NCBI RefSeq assembly: GCF_030010215.1
Contig: NZ_JASCRR010000005.1
Location: 186,001 to 250,000 of the forward strand
Origin: Tianweitania sp. UT-5YL-CI-8
GTDB lineage: Bacteria > Pseudomonadota > Alphaproteobacteria > Rhizobiales > Rhizobiaceae
Reading direction: 5' to 3'
Length of the DNA: 64,000 bases
Position numbers and translations under genes: made by a program. The notes under the pieces were generated by a model. It was not told the DNA's origin, did not search any database, and saw only the letters and a program-made list of their open reading frames with translations. Positions 48,704-56,880 of this stretch are shown one piece after another (within the stretch, counting starts at the first letter, position 1; each line of letters opens with the position of its first letter).

Positions 48704-49636
48704 TCAGACCGGCTTCTTGCCAGGGTTGCTCGACGGCTTGGCTTCGGCGTCCGACGTGTCGGGGGATTTGCGCTGACGCGCCTCGCCTTCGACCGCAGCC
48801 GACGTCTTGTTGGCTTCGTGCTTGGATTCTTTCGGCGCGTCCACGCTGGAAGCCTTCTCGGAGGCAGGAGCCGCCTTGGTGTCGGATGGCGACTTGATTG
48901 CCGGATTGGTCTCTGCGGCATCCGTCTTCGGCCTGCCGGCATTCGACGGCGCGACCTCCGGTTCGGCAGAACCCGCACCGGCGACTTCCTGGGCCTGCCG
49001 GTCGCGCGTTTCCTTGAGAACGTTGGTTTCGTTGCTCAAGGCCGTGAAACCGGAGATGGGAGCGGCAAAGAAGCGACCGTTCTGCGGACCTGGCGTAACC
49101 TGATCACCCTTCCCGGCCTCGAACAGATCGATGATCTCGGCCAGGCGTTCGGGCGTCAGGTCCTCGTACGTATCCTTGAACACCATCACCATCGGCGCAT
49201 TCACACAGGCGCCGAGGCATTCGACCTCTTCCCACGACAGCGTGCCGTCGGCATTGGTGTGGAACTGATCGTGGTGGATCTTGCTGCGGCAGACATCCAT
49301 CAGCGCTTCCGAGCCGCGCAATTGGCAGGGCGTGGTGCCGCAAACCTGGACGTGGGCACGCGTGCCGACCGGCTTGAGCTGGAACTGGGTGTAGAAGGTC
49401 GCGACTTCGAGCACGCGGATATAGGGCATGTCGAGCATATCGGCGACATGCTCGATGGCCGACTTGGTCACCCAGCCGTCCTGTTCCTGCGCGCGCATCA
49501 ACAGCGGGATGACGGCCGATTGCTGGCGTCCCTCTGGATATTTCCGGATGGTATGCTGCGCCCAGGCGACATTCTCTTCGCTGAACGCAAAGGAGGCTGG
49601 CTGAACACTGGCTTCTGCTAGGCGGCGGACACTCAT
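48704..49636 (-). CDS. nuoE: NADH-quinone oxidoreductase subunit E, with C-terminal extension
   Basis: NuoE is the 24-kDa 2Fe-2S thioredoxin-fold subunit (cluster N1a). The first about 190 residues hold the four Cys ligands in [16 protein letters not shown] and [12 protein letters not shown]. The last roughly 110 residues (from [14 protein letters not shown] on) form a low-complexity Ala/Ser/Lys/Glu-rich tail without recognisable domain. Rhizobial NuoE proteins often have such tails. Start ATG 49636 ([20 protein letters not shown]). Between nuoE and nuoD lies an exported small protein gene, so the operon is not strictly canonical. Confidence 0.95.
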   Translation of the reverse strand: MSVRRLAEASVQPASFAFSEENVAWAQHTIRKYPEGRQQSAVIPLLMRAQEQDGWVTKSAIEHVADMLDMPYIRVLEVATFYTQFQLKPVGTRAHVQVCGTTPCQLRGSEALMDVCRSKIHHDQFHTNADGTLSWEEVECLGACVNAPMVMVFKDTYEDLTPERLAEIIDLFEAGKGDQVTPGPQNGRFFAAPISGFTALSNETNVLKETRDRQAQEVAGAGSAEPEVAPSNAGRPKTDAAETNPAIKSPSDTKAAPASEKASSVDAPKESKHEANKTSAAVEGEARQRKSPDTSDAEAKPSSNPGKKPV

Positions 49637-49657
49637 GATTCTCGCTTCGCTTGTCTT

Positions 49658-50029
49658 TTAGTTTTGGAGGCGATCAGCGCGGTAACACCGCTCTGGTCGA
49701 TCCAGAATACATACAACTTCTACGTCACCGTAAACGAGACGAACGAACCCCTCGTACCGATCCTTTATCCAGTGGACACCGCAGCCTTCCATCGCCGGGA
49801 AACTCGGCACCGATGCCACGATATCGGTAGAGGGACAATACTCGCTCCTCACCTTCATACGATCGACCTTGAAGGAACTCTGAACGAGGACATCGCCTTC
49901 GGCCAGGAGCTTGAACCCGGCTTTAAGCAACTCGGCCGACGTCAGATACTTCGAAGCGTGCAGTGCCTCCGCCGCAATCGCCTGCGTGGCCCATATCGCC
50001 GTCAAAGCTGTCACCAGGCCCAGCTTCAT
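49658..50029 (-). CDS. Small exported hypothetical protein inside the nuo operon
   Basis: This 123-residue product has a clear signal peptide (MKLGLVTALTAIWATQAIAA, predicted cleavage after AIAA) and a mature domain with four Cys (EYCPSTDIV, MEGCGVHW, EVVCILDRPERCYRADRLQN), compatible with two disulfides in the periplasm. I recognise no family. It starts at ATG 50029, 2 bp after the nuoD stop codon, so it is probably translated with complex I although the protein is periplasmic. Role unknown. Confidence 0.7.
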   Translation of the reverse strand: MKLGLVTALTAIWATQAIAAEALHASKYLTSAELLKAGFKLLAEGDVLVQSSFKVDRMKVRSEYCPSTDIVASVPSFPAMEGCGVHWIKDRYEGFVRLVYGDVEVVCILDRPERCYRADRLQN

Positions 50030-50031
50030 AA

Positions 50032-51222
50032 TTACCGATCCACCTCACCGAACACGATGTCGAGGGAGCCGAGCACGGCGGTCACGTCGGCCAGCATGTG
50101 GCCACGGCACAGAAAGTCCATGGCCTGAAGATGCGCGAAGCCAGGGGCCCGCAATTTGCAGCGATACGGCTTGTTGGTGCCGTCCGACACGATGTAGACG
50201 CCGAACTCGCCCTTGGGCGCTTCGACGGCGGCGTAAACCTCACCGGCGGGCACGTGGTAGCCCTCGGTGTAGAGCTTGAAGTGGTGGATCAGCGCTTCCA
50301 TCGACCGCTTCATCGCCGCACGCTTGGGCGGCACAACCTTGCCGTCGACGCTGGCGACAGGGCCGGTCTTGTCCTTGCCTAGAAGAAGCTCGACGCATTG
50401 GCGCATGATGTATGCGGACTGGCGCATCTCTTCCATGCGGATCAGATAGCGGTCGTAGCAGTCGCCATTCTTACCGATCGGAACGTCGAACTGCATCTCG
50501 GCGTAACAGTCATAGGGCTGGCTCTTGCGCAGGTCCCAGGCAGCGCCCGAACCGCGCACCATCACGCCCGAAAAGCCCCATGCCCAGGCGTCTTCCAGAG
50601 AGACGATGCCGATGTCGGCATTACGCTGTTTGAAAATGCGGTTGGGAGTGAGAAGGTTGTCGAGATCGTCGAGCGATTTCAGAAACGGGTCGATCCACTT
50701 GCCGATGTCCTCGACCAGCTTCTCCGGCAGGTCCTGGTGGACACCGCCCGGACGGAAGTAGGCGGCATGCATGCGTGAGCCGGAAGCGCGCTCGTAGAAC
50801 ACCATCAGCTTTTCGCGCTCGATGAAACCCCAAAGCGGCGGGGTCAGCGCGCCGACGTCCATGGCCTGCGTCGTCACATTCAGGATGTGAGACATGATGC
50901 GGCCGATTTCGGAGTAAAGCACGCGGATGACCTGGCCGCGGCGAGGCACCTCGACGCCGAGCAGGCGTTCGACGCCCAGCGCGAACGCGTGCTCCTGGTT
51001 CATCGGCGCGCAGTAGTCGAGGCGGTCGAGATAAGGAACGGCCTGGAGATAGGTCTTGGCCTCCATCAGCTTCTCGGTGCCGCGATGCAGAAGGCCGATA
51101 TGCGGATCGACCCGGTCGACGACTTCGCCGTCAAGTTCCAGCACTAGGCGCAAAACGCCGTGCGCCGCAGGATGTTGCGGGCCGAAGTTGATGTTGAAGT
51201 TGCGGACGGAGGTTTCAGCCAT
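50032..51222 (-). CDS. nuoD: NADH-quinone oxidoreductase subunit D
   Basis: NuoD (49-kDa subunit) forms the quinone-binding head with NuoB. The 396-residue protein has [82 protein letters not shown] and [21 protein letters not shown] 51222 (MAETSVRNF) follows GAAGG by 8 bases and is preferred to ATG 51240. Upstream, a heptamer-flanked S23-type gene separates it from nuoC, which is unusual since nuoC and nuoD are normally adjacent. Confidence 0.97.
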   Translation of the reverse strand: MAETSVRNFNINFGPQHPAAHGVLRLVLELDGEVVDRVDPHIGLLHRGTEKLMEAKTYLQAVPYLDRLDYCAPMNQEHAFALGVERLLGVEVPRRGQVIRVLYSEIGRIMSHILNVTTQAMDVGALTPPLWGFIEREKLMVFYERASGSRMHAAYFRPGGVHQDLPEKLVEDIGKWIDPFLKSLDDLDNLLTPNRIFKQRNADIGIVSLEDAWAWGFSGVMVRGSGAAWDLRKSQPYDCYAEMQFDVPIGKNGDCYDRYLIRMEEMRQSAYIMRQCVELLLGKDKTGPVASVDGKVVPPKRAAMKRSMEALIHHFKLYTEGYHVPAGEVYAAVEAPKGEFGVYIVSDGTNKPYRCKLRAPGFAHLQAMDFLCRGHMLADVTAVLGSLDIVFGEVDR

Positions 51223-51243
51223 GGAAGGTGCCTTCGGCATGGA

Positions 51244-51278
51244 GCGAATAGCGAATGGGGAATAGCGAATAGCGAAGA
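51244..51278. repeat. Heptamer array, nuoD-proximal arm
   Basis: Five heptads GCGAATA, GCGAATG, GGGAATA, GCGAATA, GCGAAGA start 22 bp upstream of the nuoD ATG. The consensus GYGAATR is shared with the array in front of mce. It is inverted relative to the array at 51684-51718. Confidence 0.9.
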
Positions 51279-51291
51279 AGTAGCATGTTCA

Positions 51292-51636
51292 TCATGGCGT
51301 TTTCTGTTGCAAGCTCCGGATCATCGCACGCAGCATCTTACCGATATCCTCTGCCTTCGAAAGCAAAGGAGACAACGTCGAATCGCTTAAAAGACCGACT
51401 TGTCCCGATAGGATGAGATGCGTTTCCAACTCTTTGAGGGACCCTTGCGCAATGCGAAGAAACTGAATGAACGCGCCGGTGTTTTCCCGGCCGTGACCTT
51501 CGGCGATGTTAGCCGCTATCGAAGCGGCAGATCGCCTGATCTGCGATGTCATCCCGTAGACTTCGCTGCTTGGAAACGCCTTCGTCACCGAATAACAGGC
51601 CACAGCCAATTCCATGGCGGCCTTCCAAACCAGCAA
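51292..51636 (-). CDS. Four-helix-bundle (S23/bAvd-like) protein between nuoC and nuoD
   Basis: This protein belongs to the 23S rRNA intervening-sequence (S23) four-helix-bundle family, related to the Avd accessory protein of diversity-generating retroelements. Hallmarks are VWKAAMELAVACYSVTKAFPSSEVYG, MTSQIRRSAASIAANIAEGHGR and FIQFLRIAQGSLKELETHLILS. The usual start would sit 6-7 codons upstream before N-S-Y-R-D-L-L, but codons there read ATC-ATC, so either a rare ATC or the internal TTG at 51636 is used, or the gene is slightly decayed. A perfect AAGGAGG lies further upstream. It is flanked by inverted heptamer arrays, suggesting a mobile insertion. Confidence 0.8.
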   Translation of the reverse strand: MLVWKAAMELAVACYSVTKAFPSSEVYGMTSQIRRSAASIAANIAEGHGRENTGAFIQFLRIAQGSLKELETHLILSGQVGLLSDSTLSPLLSKAEDIGKMLRAMIRSLQQKTP

Positions 51637-51683
51637 ATCCCTGTAGGAGTTGATGATAGCCGTTCTACAACCTCCTTTTTCCC

Positions 51684-51718
51684 TATTCGCTACTCACTAT
51701 TCGCAATTCGCTATTGTT
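51684..51718. repeat. Heptamer array, nuoC-proximal arm
   Basis: TATTCGC, TACTCAC, TATTCGC, AATTCGC and a partial TATTGTT are reverse complements of the GYGAATR unit. The array overlaps the nuoC stop codon (51711-51713). With 51244-51278 it can form an imperfect stem enclosing the S23-like gene. Confidence 0.9.
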
Positions 51719-52313
51719 TCGCCTTCTCATCCCCAGGGAGGACATAATCCGTCCCTTCCCAGGGCGAGAGGAAATCGAAATTGCGGAATTCCTGCTTCAG
51801 CTCCACCGGCTCGTAAACGACGCGCTTGGCTTCGTCGTCGTAGCGCACTTCGACGAAACCGGTCAGAGGGAAATCCTTGCGCAGCGGATGCCCTTCAAAA
51901 CCGTAGTCGGTCAAAATCCGCCGCAGGTCGGGATGCCCCGAGAACAGCACGCCATACATGTCGTAGGTCTCGCGTTCGAACCAGTCGGCGCCGGGGAAAA
52001 TGCCGGTGATCGACGGAACCGGCGTATCCTCGTCGGTCATCACCTTGATGCGGATGCGCTGGTTCTGGCGCGGCGACAGAAGGTGATAGACCACGTCGAA
52101 GCGGCGCATGCGCTGCGGATAATCCGCGCCGCAAACGTCGATGATCGAGATGAACTGGCACTGCGGGTCCTTTCGCAGGAAGTTCACCACCTTGAGCAAA
52201 TCGCCACTCGCCACGGTGATCGACAGTTCACCGAAGGCGATGGTGTTTTCCTCAAGGGCCACGCCGATCTTCTCGGCGAGATAAGCTGACAGGTCGTTGA
52301 GAGCTTCGCTCAT
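51711..52313 (-). CDS. nuoC: NADH-quinone oxidoreductase subunit C
   Basis: NuoC (30-kDa subunit) is part of the peripheral arm. The 200-residue product has the conserved [87 protein letters not shown] in its middle, and [17 protein letters not shown] at the C terminus. The start is ATG 52313. The stop falls inside a heptamer repeat array, so the last codons could have been shaped by the repeat. nuoB ends 18 bp upstream. Confidence 0.97.
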   Translation of the reverse strand: MSEALNDLSAYLAEKIGVALEENTIAFGELSITVASGDLLKVVNFLRKDPQCQFISIIDVCGADYPQRMRRFDVVYHLLSPRQNQRIRIKVMTDEDTPVPSITGIFPGADWFERETYDMYGVLFSGHPDLRRILTDYGFEGHPLRKDFPLTGFVEVRYDDEAKRVVYEPVELKQEFRNFDFLSPWEGTDYVLPGDEKAKQ

Positions 52314-52331
52314 CGGATCACCGCTCGCCCA

Positions 52332-52925
52332 TTAACGTTCAATCGTGCCGGTGCGCCGAATCTTCTTCTGCAACAGAAGCAGACCGTACATCAGCGCTTC
52401 CGCGCTGGGCGGGCATCCCGGAACATAGATGTCGACCGGCACGACGCGGTCGCAGCCGCGCACCACCGAATACGAATAGTGATAATAGCCGCCGCCATTG
52501 GCGCAGGAGCCCATCGAGATGACGTAGCGCGGCTCGGGCATCTGGTCGTAGACCTTACGCAGCGCGGGCGCCATCTTGTTGGTCAGCGTGCCGGCGACGA
52601 TCATCACGTCCGACTGGCGCGGTGACGCGCGCGGTGCGATGCCGAAGCGCTCGCTGTCATAGCGCGGCATGGCCGAGTGGATCATCTCCACCGCGCAGCA
52701 GGCCAGGCCGAAGGTCATGTACATCAGCGAGCCGGTACGCGCCCAGGTGATCAGCGCCTCGGTCGAGGTGACGAGAAAGCCCTTGTCGGACAGTTCGCTG
52801 TTGATATCCGCGAAGAACGGATCGTCGGAGCCGATGGGCTTGCCGGTGTTCGGATCGATGAGACCCTTGGGGCGCGGTGCTACGAGCGTACCGTTGGTGT
52901 TCATTGGGGCGTCGTTCAATCCCAT
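52332..52925 (-). CDS. nuoB: NADH-quinone oxidoreductase subunit B
   Basis: NuoB holds cluster N2, the last Fe-S centre before quinone. This 197-residue protein has the twin-Cys motif [35 protein letters not shown] and the [15 protein letters not shown] segment, supplying the four Cys ligands. ATG 52925 starts [19 protein letters not shown] and overlaps the nuoA stop by 10 bp. An alternative ATG (MNTNGTL) lies just downstream. It is the second gene of the complex I operon. Confidence 0.98.
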   Translation of the reverse strand: MGLNDAPMNTNGTLVAPRPKGLIDPNTGKPIGSDDPFFADINSELSDKGFLVTSTEALITWARTGSLMYMTFGLACCAVEMIHSAMPRYDSERFGIAPRASPRQSDVMIVAGTLTNKMAPALRKVYDQMPEPRYVISMGSCANGGGYYHYSYSVVRGCDRVVPVDIYVPGCPPSAEALMYGLLLLQKKIRRTGTIER

Positions 52926-53281
52926 TCCAGCGCTCCCTTTTTCCATTCGTAGACAAAGCCGATGGTCAACACGCCGAGGAACACCATCATGGACCAGAAG
53001 CCGAACATGCCGATTTCGCGGAACGAGACCGCCCACGGGAACAGGAACGCCACTTCCAGGTCGAAGATGATGAACAGGATCGAGACCAGGTAGAAGCGGA
53101 TGTCGAACTTCATGCGGGCATCGTCGAACGAGTTGAAGCCGCACTCATAGGCCGACAGCTTCTCGGGATCCGGATTGCGGTAGGCGACGAGGAACGGCGC
53201 TACCAAAAGCGCCAGGACCACGACAAGCGCCACCCCGATGAAGATGATGATGGGCAGATATGAACTTAGAAGTGAACTCAT
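52916..53281 (-). CDS. nuoA: NADH-quinone oxidoreductase subunit A
   Basis: NuoA is a three-helix membrane subunit. The 121-residue protein has [24 protein letters not shown], the loop [43 protein letters not shown] and a C-terminal [16 protein letters not shown] 53281 ([10 protein letters not shown]) gives the standard length, whereas the longer frame would add unconserved residues. First gene of the nuo operon; overlaps nuoB by 10 bp. Upstream about 330 bp hold the operon's leader region. Confidence 0.97.
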   Translation of the reverse strand: MSSLLSSYLPIIIFIGVALVVVLALLVAPFLVAYRNPDPEKLSAYECGFNSFDDARMKFDIRFYLVSILFIIFDLEVAFLFPWAVSFREIGMFGFWSMMVFLGVLTIGFVYEWKKGALEWD

Positions 53282-53614
53282 GCTGCGATGTCCATTGGCG
53301 GCCAATCCACCAGAGGTTTACAGCACGGCACCGGTTTGCGGAAGCGCGACAGATTTACCGTCCGACCGGGCGCGGTCATGCTGCAACGCGGCGACGGTTA
53401 GCGCAGCGCGTTCAGCGGCGCAAGTCAAACATTGGCTTTAAAACGGCGAACAGCATCTTGTGACCGCAAACGGCCACAATCCTTACCTCGCCCGATTACC
53501 TTCTCTTTTTACTCATGTTTATTCTCCTGACAAGTCCTGCTCTTCCAAATTGATAGGATGGCTTAGTAAGTGATTCTATTGTCTGGCCCTTCCGGGCTCT
53601 CTAGGTTTGGGTCC
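53282..53614. other. Divergent leader region between nuoA and the glycosylase gene
   Basis: About 330 bp. On the minus strand it contains a TTGACT element near 53423-53428, a TTGTGGCCG-TTTG-CGGTCACAA hairpin near 53459-53480 and a mini-ORF ATG-AGT-AAA-AAG-AGA-AGG-TAA (start 53516) behind AGGAG. These could belong to the nuo leader. No larger gene was recognised. Confidence 0.5.
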
Positions 53615-54823
53615 ATGAAAGAAAAACTCTCGCTCGCCGCAGCACGGCGCATCGCGCTCGCCGCCCAGGGCTTTTCCGATCCACACCCAACGGGAGCCAT
53701 CGACCGGCGGCATCTCAATCGCGTGCTGGACAGGCTCGGCCTGCTGCAGATCGACTCGGTCAGCGCCGTGGTCAGGGCGCATTACATGCCGCTGTTTTCG
53801 CGGCTCGGCCCCTACCCGATGAGCCTGCTCGACGAGGCGGCCGCTCCGCGCAAGCGGCTGCTCTTCGAGTATTGGGCGCATGAGGCGTCGTTCCTGCCGC
53901 TGGAAACATGGCCGCTGATGCGCTGGCGCATGGAGCGCGCGGCCAACCACGAGGGCATTTATACCGGCCTCGGCACTTTTGCGCGCGAGCGTGCCGACTA
54001 TGTGGAGGGCATCTACCGTCAGATCGTGGAGCGCGGACCTGTCGCGGCCTCGGAACTGGAGGGCGAAAGGGGCGTTGGCGGTTGGTGGGGTTGGAGCGAG
54101 GCAAAAAAAGCGGTGGAGTGGCTGTTCTGGGCTGGCAAGATCACCGCCGCTTCCCGCCGCGGCTTCGAGCGGCTTTACGACATTCCCGAACGCGTTTTGC
54201 CATCTGCCATCTACAATCATCCCGACATCGCACCGGAGGAGGCGCATCGCCGGCTGCTGCGCATTTCCGCCCGCGCCCACGGCGTGGCGACCGCCATGTG
54301 CCTGCGCGATTACTTCCGGCTGTCGCCCGCCGACATGAAAGGGCGGCTGGAGGAACTTGTCGAGGACGGCGAACTGATCCCGGTGACGGTGGAAGGCTGG
54401 AACCGTCCGGCCTATCTGCACAAATCTGCGCGCATGCCGCGCAAGGTCAATGCCTGCGCCCTGCTCGCGCCCTTCGACCCCCTGGTGTTCGAACGCTCCC
54501 GCACCGAAAGCCTGTTCAACTTCCGCTACCGCATCGAGATTTATACGCCGGCCGAAAAGCGGCAGTATGGCTACTACGTCCTGCCTTTCCTGCTTGGCGA
54601 CAAGATCGTCGCCCGCGTCGATCTGCGCGCGGAGCGTGGCGCCGGCATCCTGCGCGTGCATGCGGCCTTCGCCGAACCCTTCGCGCCGCCGGAAACCGCC
54701 GAGGCGCTGTATCGGGAACTGGACCTGATGCGCGGCTGGCTGGGACTGGAGCGACTGGTGATCGTGCCCGGCGGCGATCTGGGCAGCGCGCTTGCCGATG
54801 CCGCTCGTTTGCCCTCACTGTAA
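53615..54823 (+). CDS. YcaQ/AlkZ-like winged-helix DNA glycosylase family protein
   Basis: This 402-residue protein belongs to the YcaQ/AlkZ (DUF1006) family, winged-helix DNA glycosylases that remove interstrand crosslinks and bulky alkylated bases. Recognisable blocks are RIALAAQGF and the N-terminal RRHLNRVLDRLGLLQIDSVSAVVRAHYMPLFSRLG, LLFEYWAHEASFLPLETWPLMRWRM, and ALLAPFDPLVFERSRTESLFNFRYRIEIYTPAEKRQYGYYVLPFLLGDKIVARVDLRAER in the C-terminal half. ATG 53615 is preferred over the earlier in-frame start at 53570. Divergent from nuoA. Confidence 0.88.
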   Translation: MKEKLSLAAARRIALAAQGFSDPHPTGAIDRRHLNRVLDRLGLLQIDSVSAVVRAHYMPLFSRLGPYPMSLLDEAAAPRKRLLFEYWAHEASFLPLETWPLMRWRMERAANHEGIYTGLGTFARERADYVEGIYRQIVERGPVAASELEGERGVGGWWGWSEAKKAVEWLFWAGKITAASRRGFERLYDIPERVLPSAIYNHPDIAPEEAHRRLLRISARAHGVATAMCLRDYFRLSPADMKGRLEELVEDGELIPVTVEGWNRPAYLHKSARMPRKVNACALLAPFDPLVFERSRTESLFNFRYRIEIYTPAEKRQYGYYVLPFLLGDKIVARVDLRAERGAGILRVHAAFAEPFAPPETAEALYRELDLMRGWLGLERLVIVPGGDLGSALADAARLPSL

Positions 54824-54914
54824 TCTGCCCCGACAAGACCACTGACTGCATGGCCAAGCTCGACAAGGCGGGGTATGCCTCTCGAAATCCGAGACCCGAC
54901 AATCAGGAGGGACC

Positions 54915-55145
54915 ATGCCGCATATCAGCATCAAGATGTACACCGGCCGTTCGGAGGAACAGAAGCGAGCCATCGCCGATGCGCTCACGGCAGCGATGAT
55001 GGCGAGTTCCGGCTGCTCGGACGCTTCGCTTTCCATTACCATCGAGGATGTCGACCCTGCAGCCTGGACAGAAACCGTCTACAAGCCCGAGATCGAGGCG
55101 CGCAGCGCACATCTCTACAAGAAGCCGGGCTATCCACCGAGCTGA
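54915..55145 (+). CDS. 4-oxalocrotonate tautomerase family protein
   Basis: This 76-residue tautomerase-fold protein has the catalytic Pro directly after Met (MPHISIKMYTGRSEEQKRAI), which acts as general base after Met removal, and TITIEDVDP-like strands typical of 4-OT. ATG 54915 follows AGGAGGGACC, a strong ribosome-binding site. The substrate is unknown, as for most small tautomerases; related genes near catabolic clusters act in aromatic pathways, but here the neighbour is a B12 riboswitch and no such pathway is visible. Confidence 0.85.
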   Translation: MPHISIKMYTGRSEEQKRAIADALTAAMMASSGCSDASLSITIEDVDPAAWTETVYKPEIEARSAHLYKKPGYPPS

Positions 55146-55169
55146 CAACGGGATGGCCAAGGTGCCGCG

Positions 55170-55198
55170 TTGACTCCGCATGGGGCAACGGCCTAAAT
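55170..55198 (+). promoter_or_regulatory. Candidate promoter of the second cobalamin riboswitch
   Basis: TTGACT (55170-55175), 17 bp, CTAAAT (55193-55198), about 7-10 bp before the aptamer 5' end. This is a good match to a sigma-70 promoter and directly precedes the riboswitch. Confidence 0.6.
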
Positions 55199-55204
55199 CG
55201 ACTG

Positions 55205-55378
55205 CGACGGTCGCCTCTCCGCAACGAGAGGTGCTAAGAGGGAACGCGGTGCGGGCGAAAGCCTCAATCCGCGGCTGTACCCGCAACTGTAAGCGACGAG
55301 CCCGCGCCGAAAGCCACTGGACGTGATCCGGGAAGGCGGCAAGGGCTGAGACCCGCGAGCCAGGAGACCTGCCGTCAC
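55205..55378 (+). promoter_or_regulatory. Cobalamin (AdoCbl) riboswitch before the cob operon
   Basis: The region shows AGGGAACGCGGTGCGGG, TACCCGCAACTGTAAGCGAC and GCGAGCCAGGAGACCTGCCG in the correct order, including the B12 box, just upstream of the DUF1636-cobW-cobN operon. It should repress that operon when AdoCbl is abundant. Confidence 0.95.
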
Positions 55379-55426
55379 AGTTAGAAATCCGATCGTCCGG
55401 CGGGTGTCCGGAAGAGGAGCGTTGAA

Positions 55427-55846
55427 GTGAAGACGGATGCCGAGCTCCCGCCAAGGGACGAAGCTGCTTCGGCCCAGACCGAAGTCACCGTGCTGGTCTG
55501 TTCGTCCTGCCGGGATGAGAACGGCTCCGACACACGCCCGCGCGCCGGCGAAAAGCTGGCTGACGACACCCTCGCCGCAGCCCACGGCCTACCCATCCAC
55601 GTCCGCAGCGTGGAATGCCTCGGCAATTGCAAGCGCCGCCTCAGCGCCGCGATGCTGCGCGACGGCTGCTGGAGCTATGTCTTCGGCGATCTCAAGCCCG
55701 ACAGCGCAGCCGATCTGATAACCGGCGCGCAGCTCTTCGCCACCGCGACCGATGGGCTGATCCCCTGGCGCGGCCGTCCCGATTCGTTAAAGCGCGGCCT
55801 CGTCGCGCGCATCCCGCCTCTTTCCATCACCAAGGATTTGACATGA
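55427..55846 (+). CDS. DUF1636 metal-binding protein
   Basis: This 139-residue DUF1636 protein has a thioredoxin-like ferredoxin pattern: VLVCSSCRDENG and VECLGNCKRRLSAAM give C-x2-C and C-x3-C, four Cys that could bind a 2Fe-2S cluster or metal. DUF1636 genes are commonly found before cobW in cobalt/cobalamin operons, and here the gene lies directly after a B12 riboswitch, supporting a role in cobalt handling, although unproven. GTG 55427 follows GAAGAGGAGC. Its stop overlaps the cobW start by 4 bp (ATGA). Confidence 0.85.
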   Translation: MKTDAELPPRDEAASAQTEVTVLVCSSCRDENGSDTRPRAGEKLADDTLAAAHGLPIHVRSVECLGNCKRRLSAAMLRDGCWSYVFGDLKPDSAADLITGAQLFATATDGLIPWRGRPDSLKRGLVARIPPLSITKDLT

Positions 55847-56880
55847 CCGCTTCCGCCTCGCGCGTTCCCTGCACCGTCATCACCGGCTTTCTCGGCTCCG
55901 GCAAGACGACGCTGATCCGCAACATCCTCGAAAACGCCGGCGGCAAGCGGCTTGCCATCATCGTCAACGAGTTCGGCGATGTCGGTATCGACGGGGAAAT
56001 CCTGAAAGGCTGCGGCGTCGATGCCTGCCCCGAGGAGAACATCGTTGAACTCGCCAATGGCTGCATCTGCTGCACCGTGGCCGACGATTTCGTGCCCGCG
56101 CTCGACCAGATCCTGTCGCGCACGCCCAAGGTCGATCACATCCTGATCGAGACCTCCGGCCTCGCTTTGCCCAAGCCTTTGGTGCAGGCCTTCCAGTGGC
56201 CGAGCGTGAAGAGCCGCGTCACCGTCGACGGCGTCATCGCGGTGGTCGACGGGCCGGCGCTGGCCGAGGGCCGCGTCGCCCATGACATGGACGCACTGAA
56301 GGCGCAGCGTGCGGAAGACGAATCTCTCGACCACGAGGATCCAGTGGAAGAGGTGTTCGAAGACCAGGTCGCCTGCGCCGACCTCATCATCCTGTCCAAG
56401 AGCGACCTGCTCGACGCGGAAGGCGCGGCCCGCGCCAACGCCATCATCGGCGAGCATATATCGCGCGCCGTCCGCATCGTTCCTTCCGCGCATGGCAAGG
56501 TCGATCCGAACGTGCTGCTCGGCCTCAATCTCGCCGTGGAGGACGACATCGAGAACCGCAAGACCCACCACGACGACGAACTCGATCACGAGCACGACGA
56601 TTTCGACAGCTTCGTCATCGACCTGCCTTCCGTTGCGAGCCCCGACGATCTCGCCGCCCGCGTCTCCCGGGCGGCGGAAGAAGAGAACGTGCTGCGGGTG
56701 AAGGGTTTCGTCGATATCGGCGGCAAGCCGATGCGGCTTCTGCTGCAGGCGGTCGGCCGGCGCGTCAACCACTACTATGACCGCGCCTGGACCGCCGCCG
56801 ACGACCGCCGTTCGCGACTGGTGGTGATCGGGCTCAAGGGGCTCGACCGCCCGGCCATCGAGAAGATTCTGGTGGGATAA
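55843..56880 (+). CDS. cobW: CobW family GTP-dependent metallochaperone
   Basis: CobW is a COG0523 GTPase thought to deliver Co2+ to the chelatase. The 345-residue product has the P-loop ITGFLGSGKTTLIRNIL, the CxCC metal motif in NGCICCTVADDF, the SKSDLL guanine-specificity segment (LSKSDLLDAEGA) and a His/Asp-rich loop (HHDDELDHEHDDFDSF) for metal binding, then a C-terminal domain ending NHYYDRAWTAADDRRSRLVVIGLKGLD. ATG 55843 overlaps the DUF1636 stop by 4 bp. It is followed immediately by cobN, where the cobalt is used. Confidence 0.96.
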   Translation: MTASASRVPCTVITGFLGSGKTTLIRNILENAGGKRLAIIVNEFGDVGIDGEILKGCGVDACPEENIVELANGCICCTVADDFVPALDQILSRTPKVDHILIETSGLALPKPLVQAFQWPSVKSRVTVDGVIAVVDGPALAEGRVAHDMDALKAQRAEDESLDHEDPVEEVFEDQVACADLIILSKSDLLDAEGAARANAIIGEHISRAVRIVPSAHGKVDPNVLLGLNLAVEDDIENRKTHHDDELDHEHDDFDSFVIDLPSVASPDDLAARVSRAAEEENVLRVKGFVDIGGKPMRLLLQAVGRRVNHYYDRAWTAADDRRSRLVVIGLKGLDRPAIEKILVG

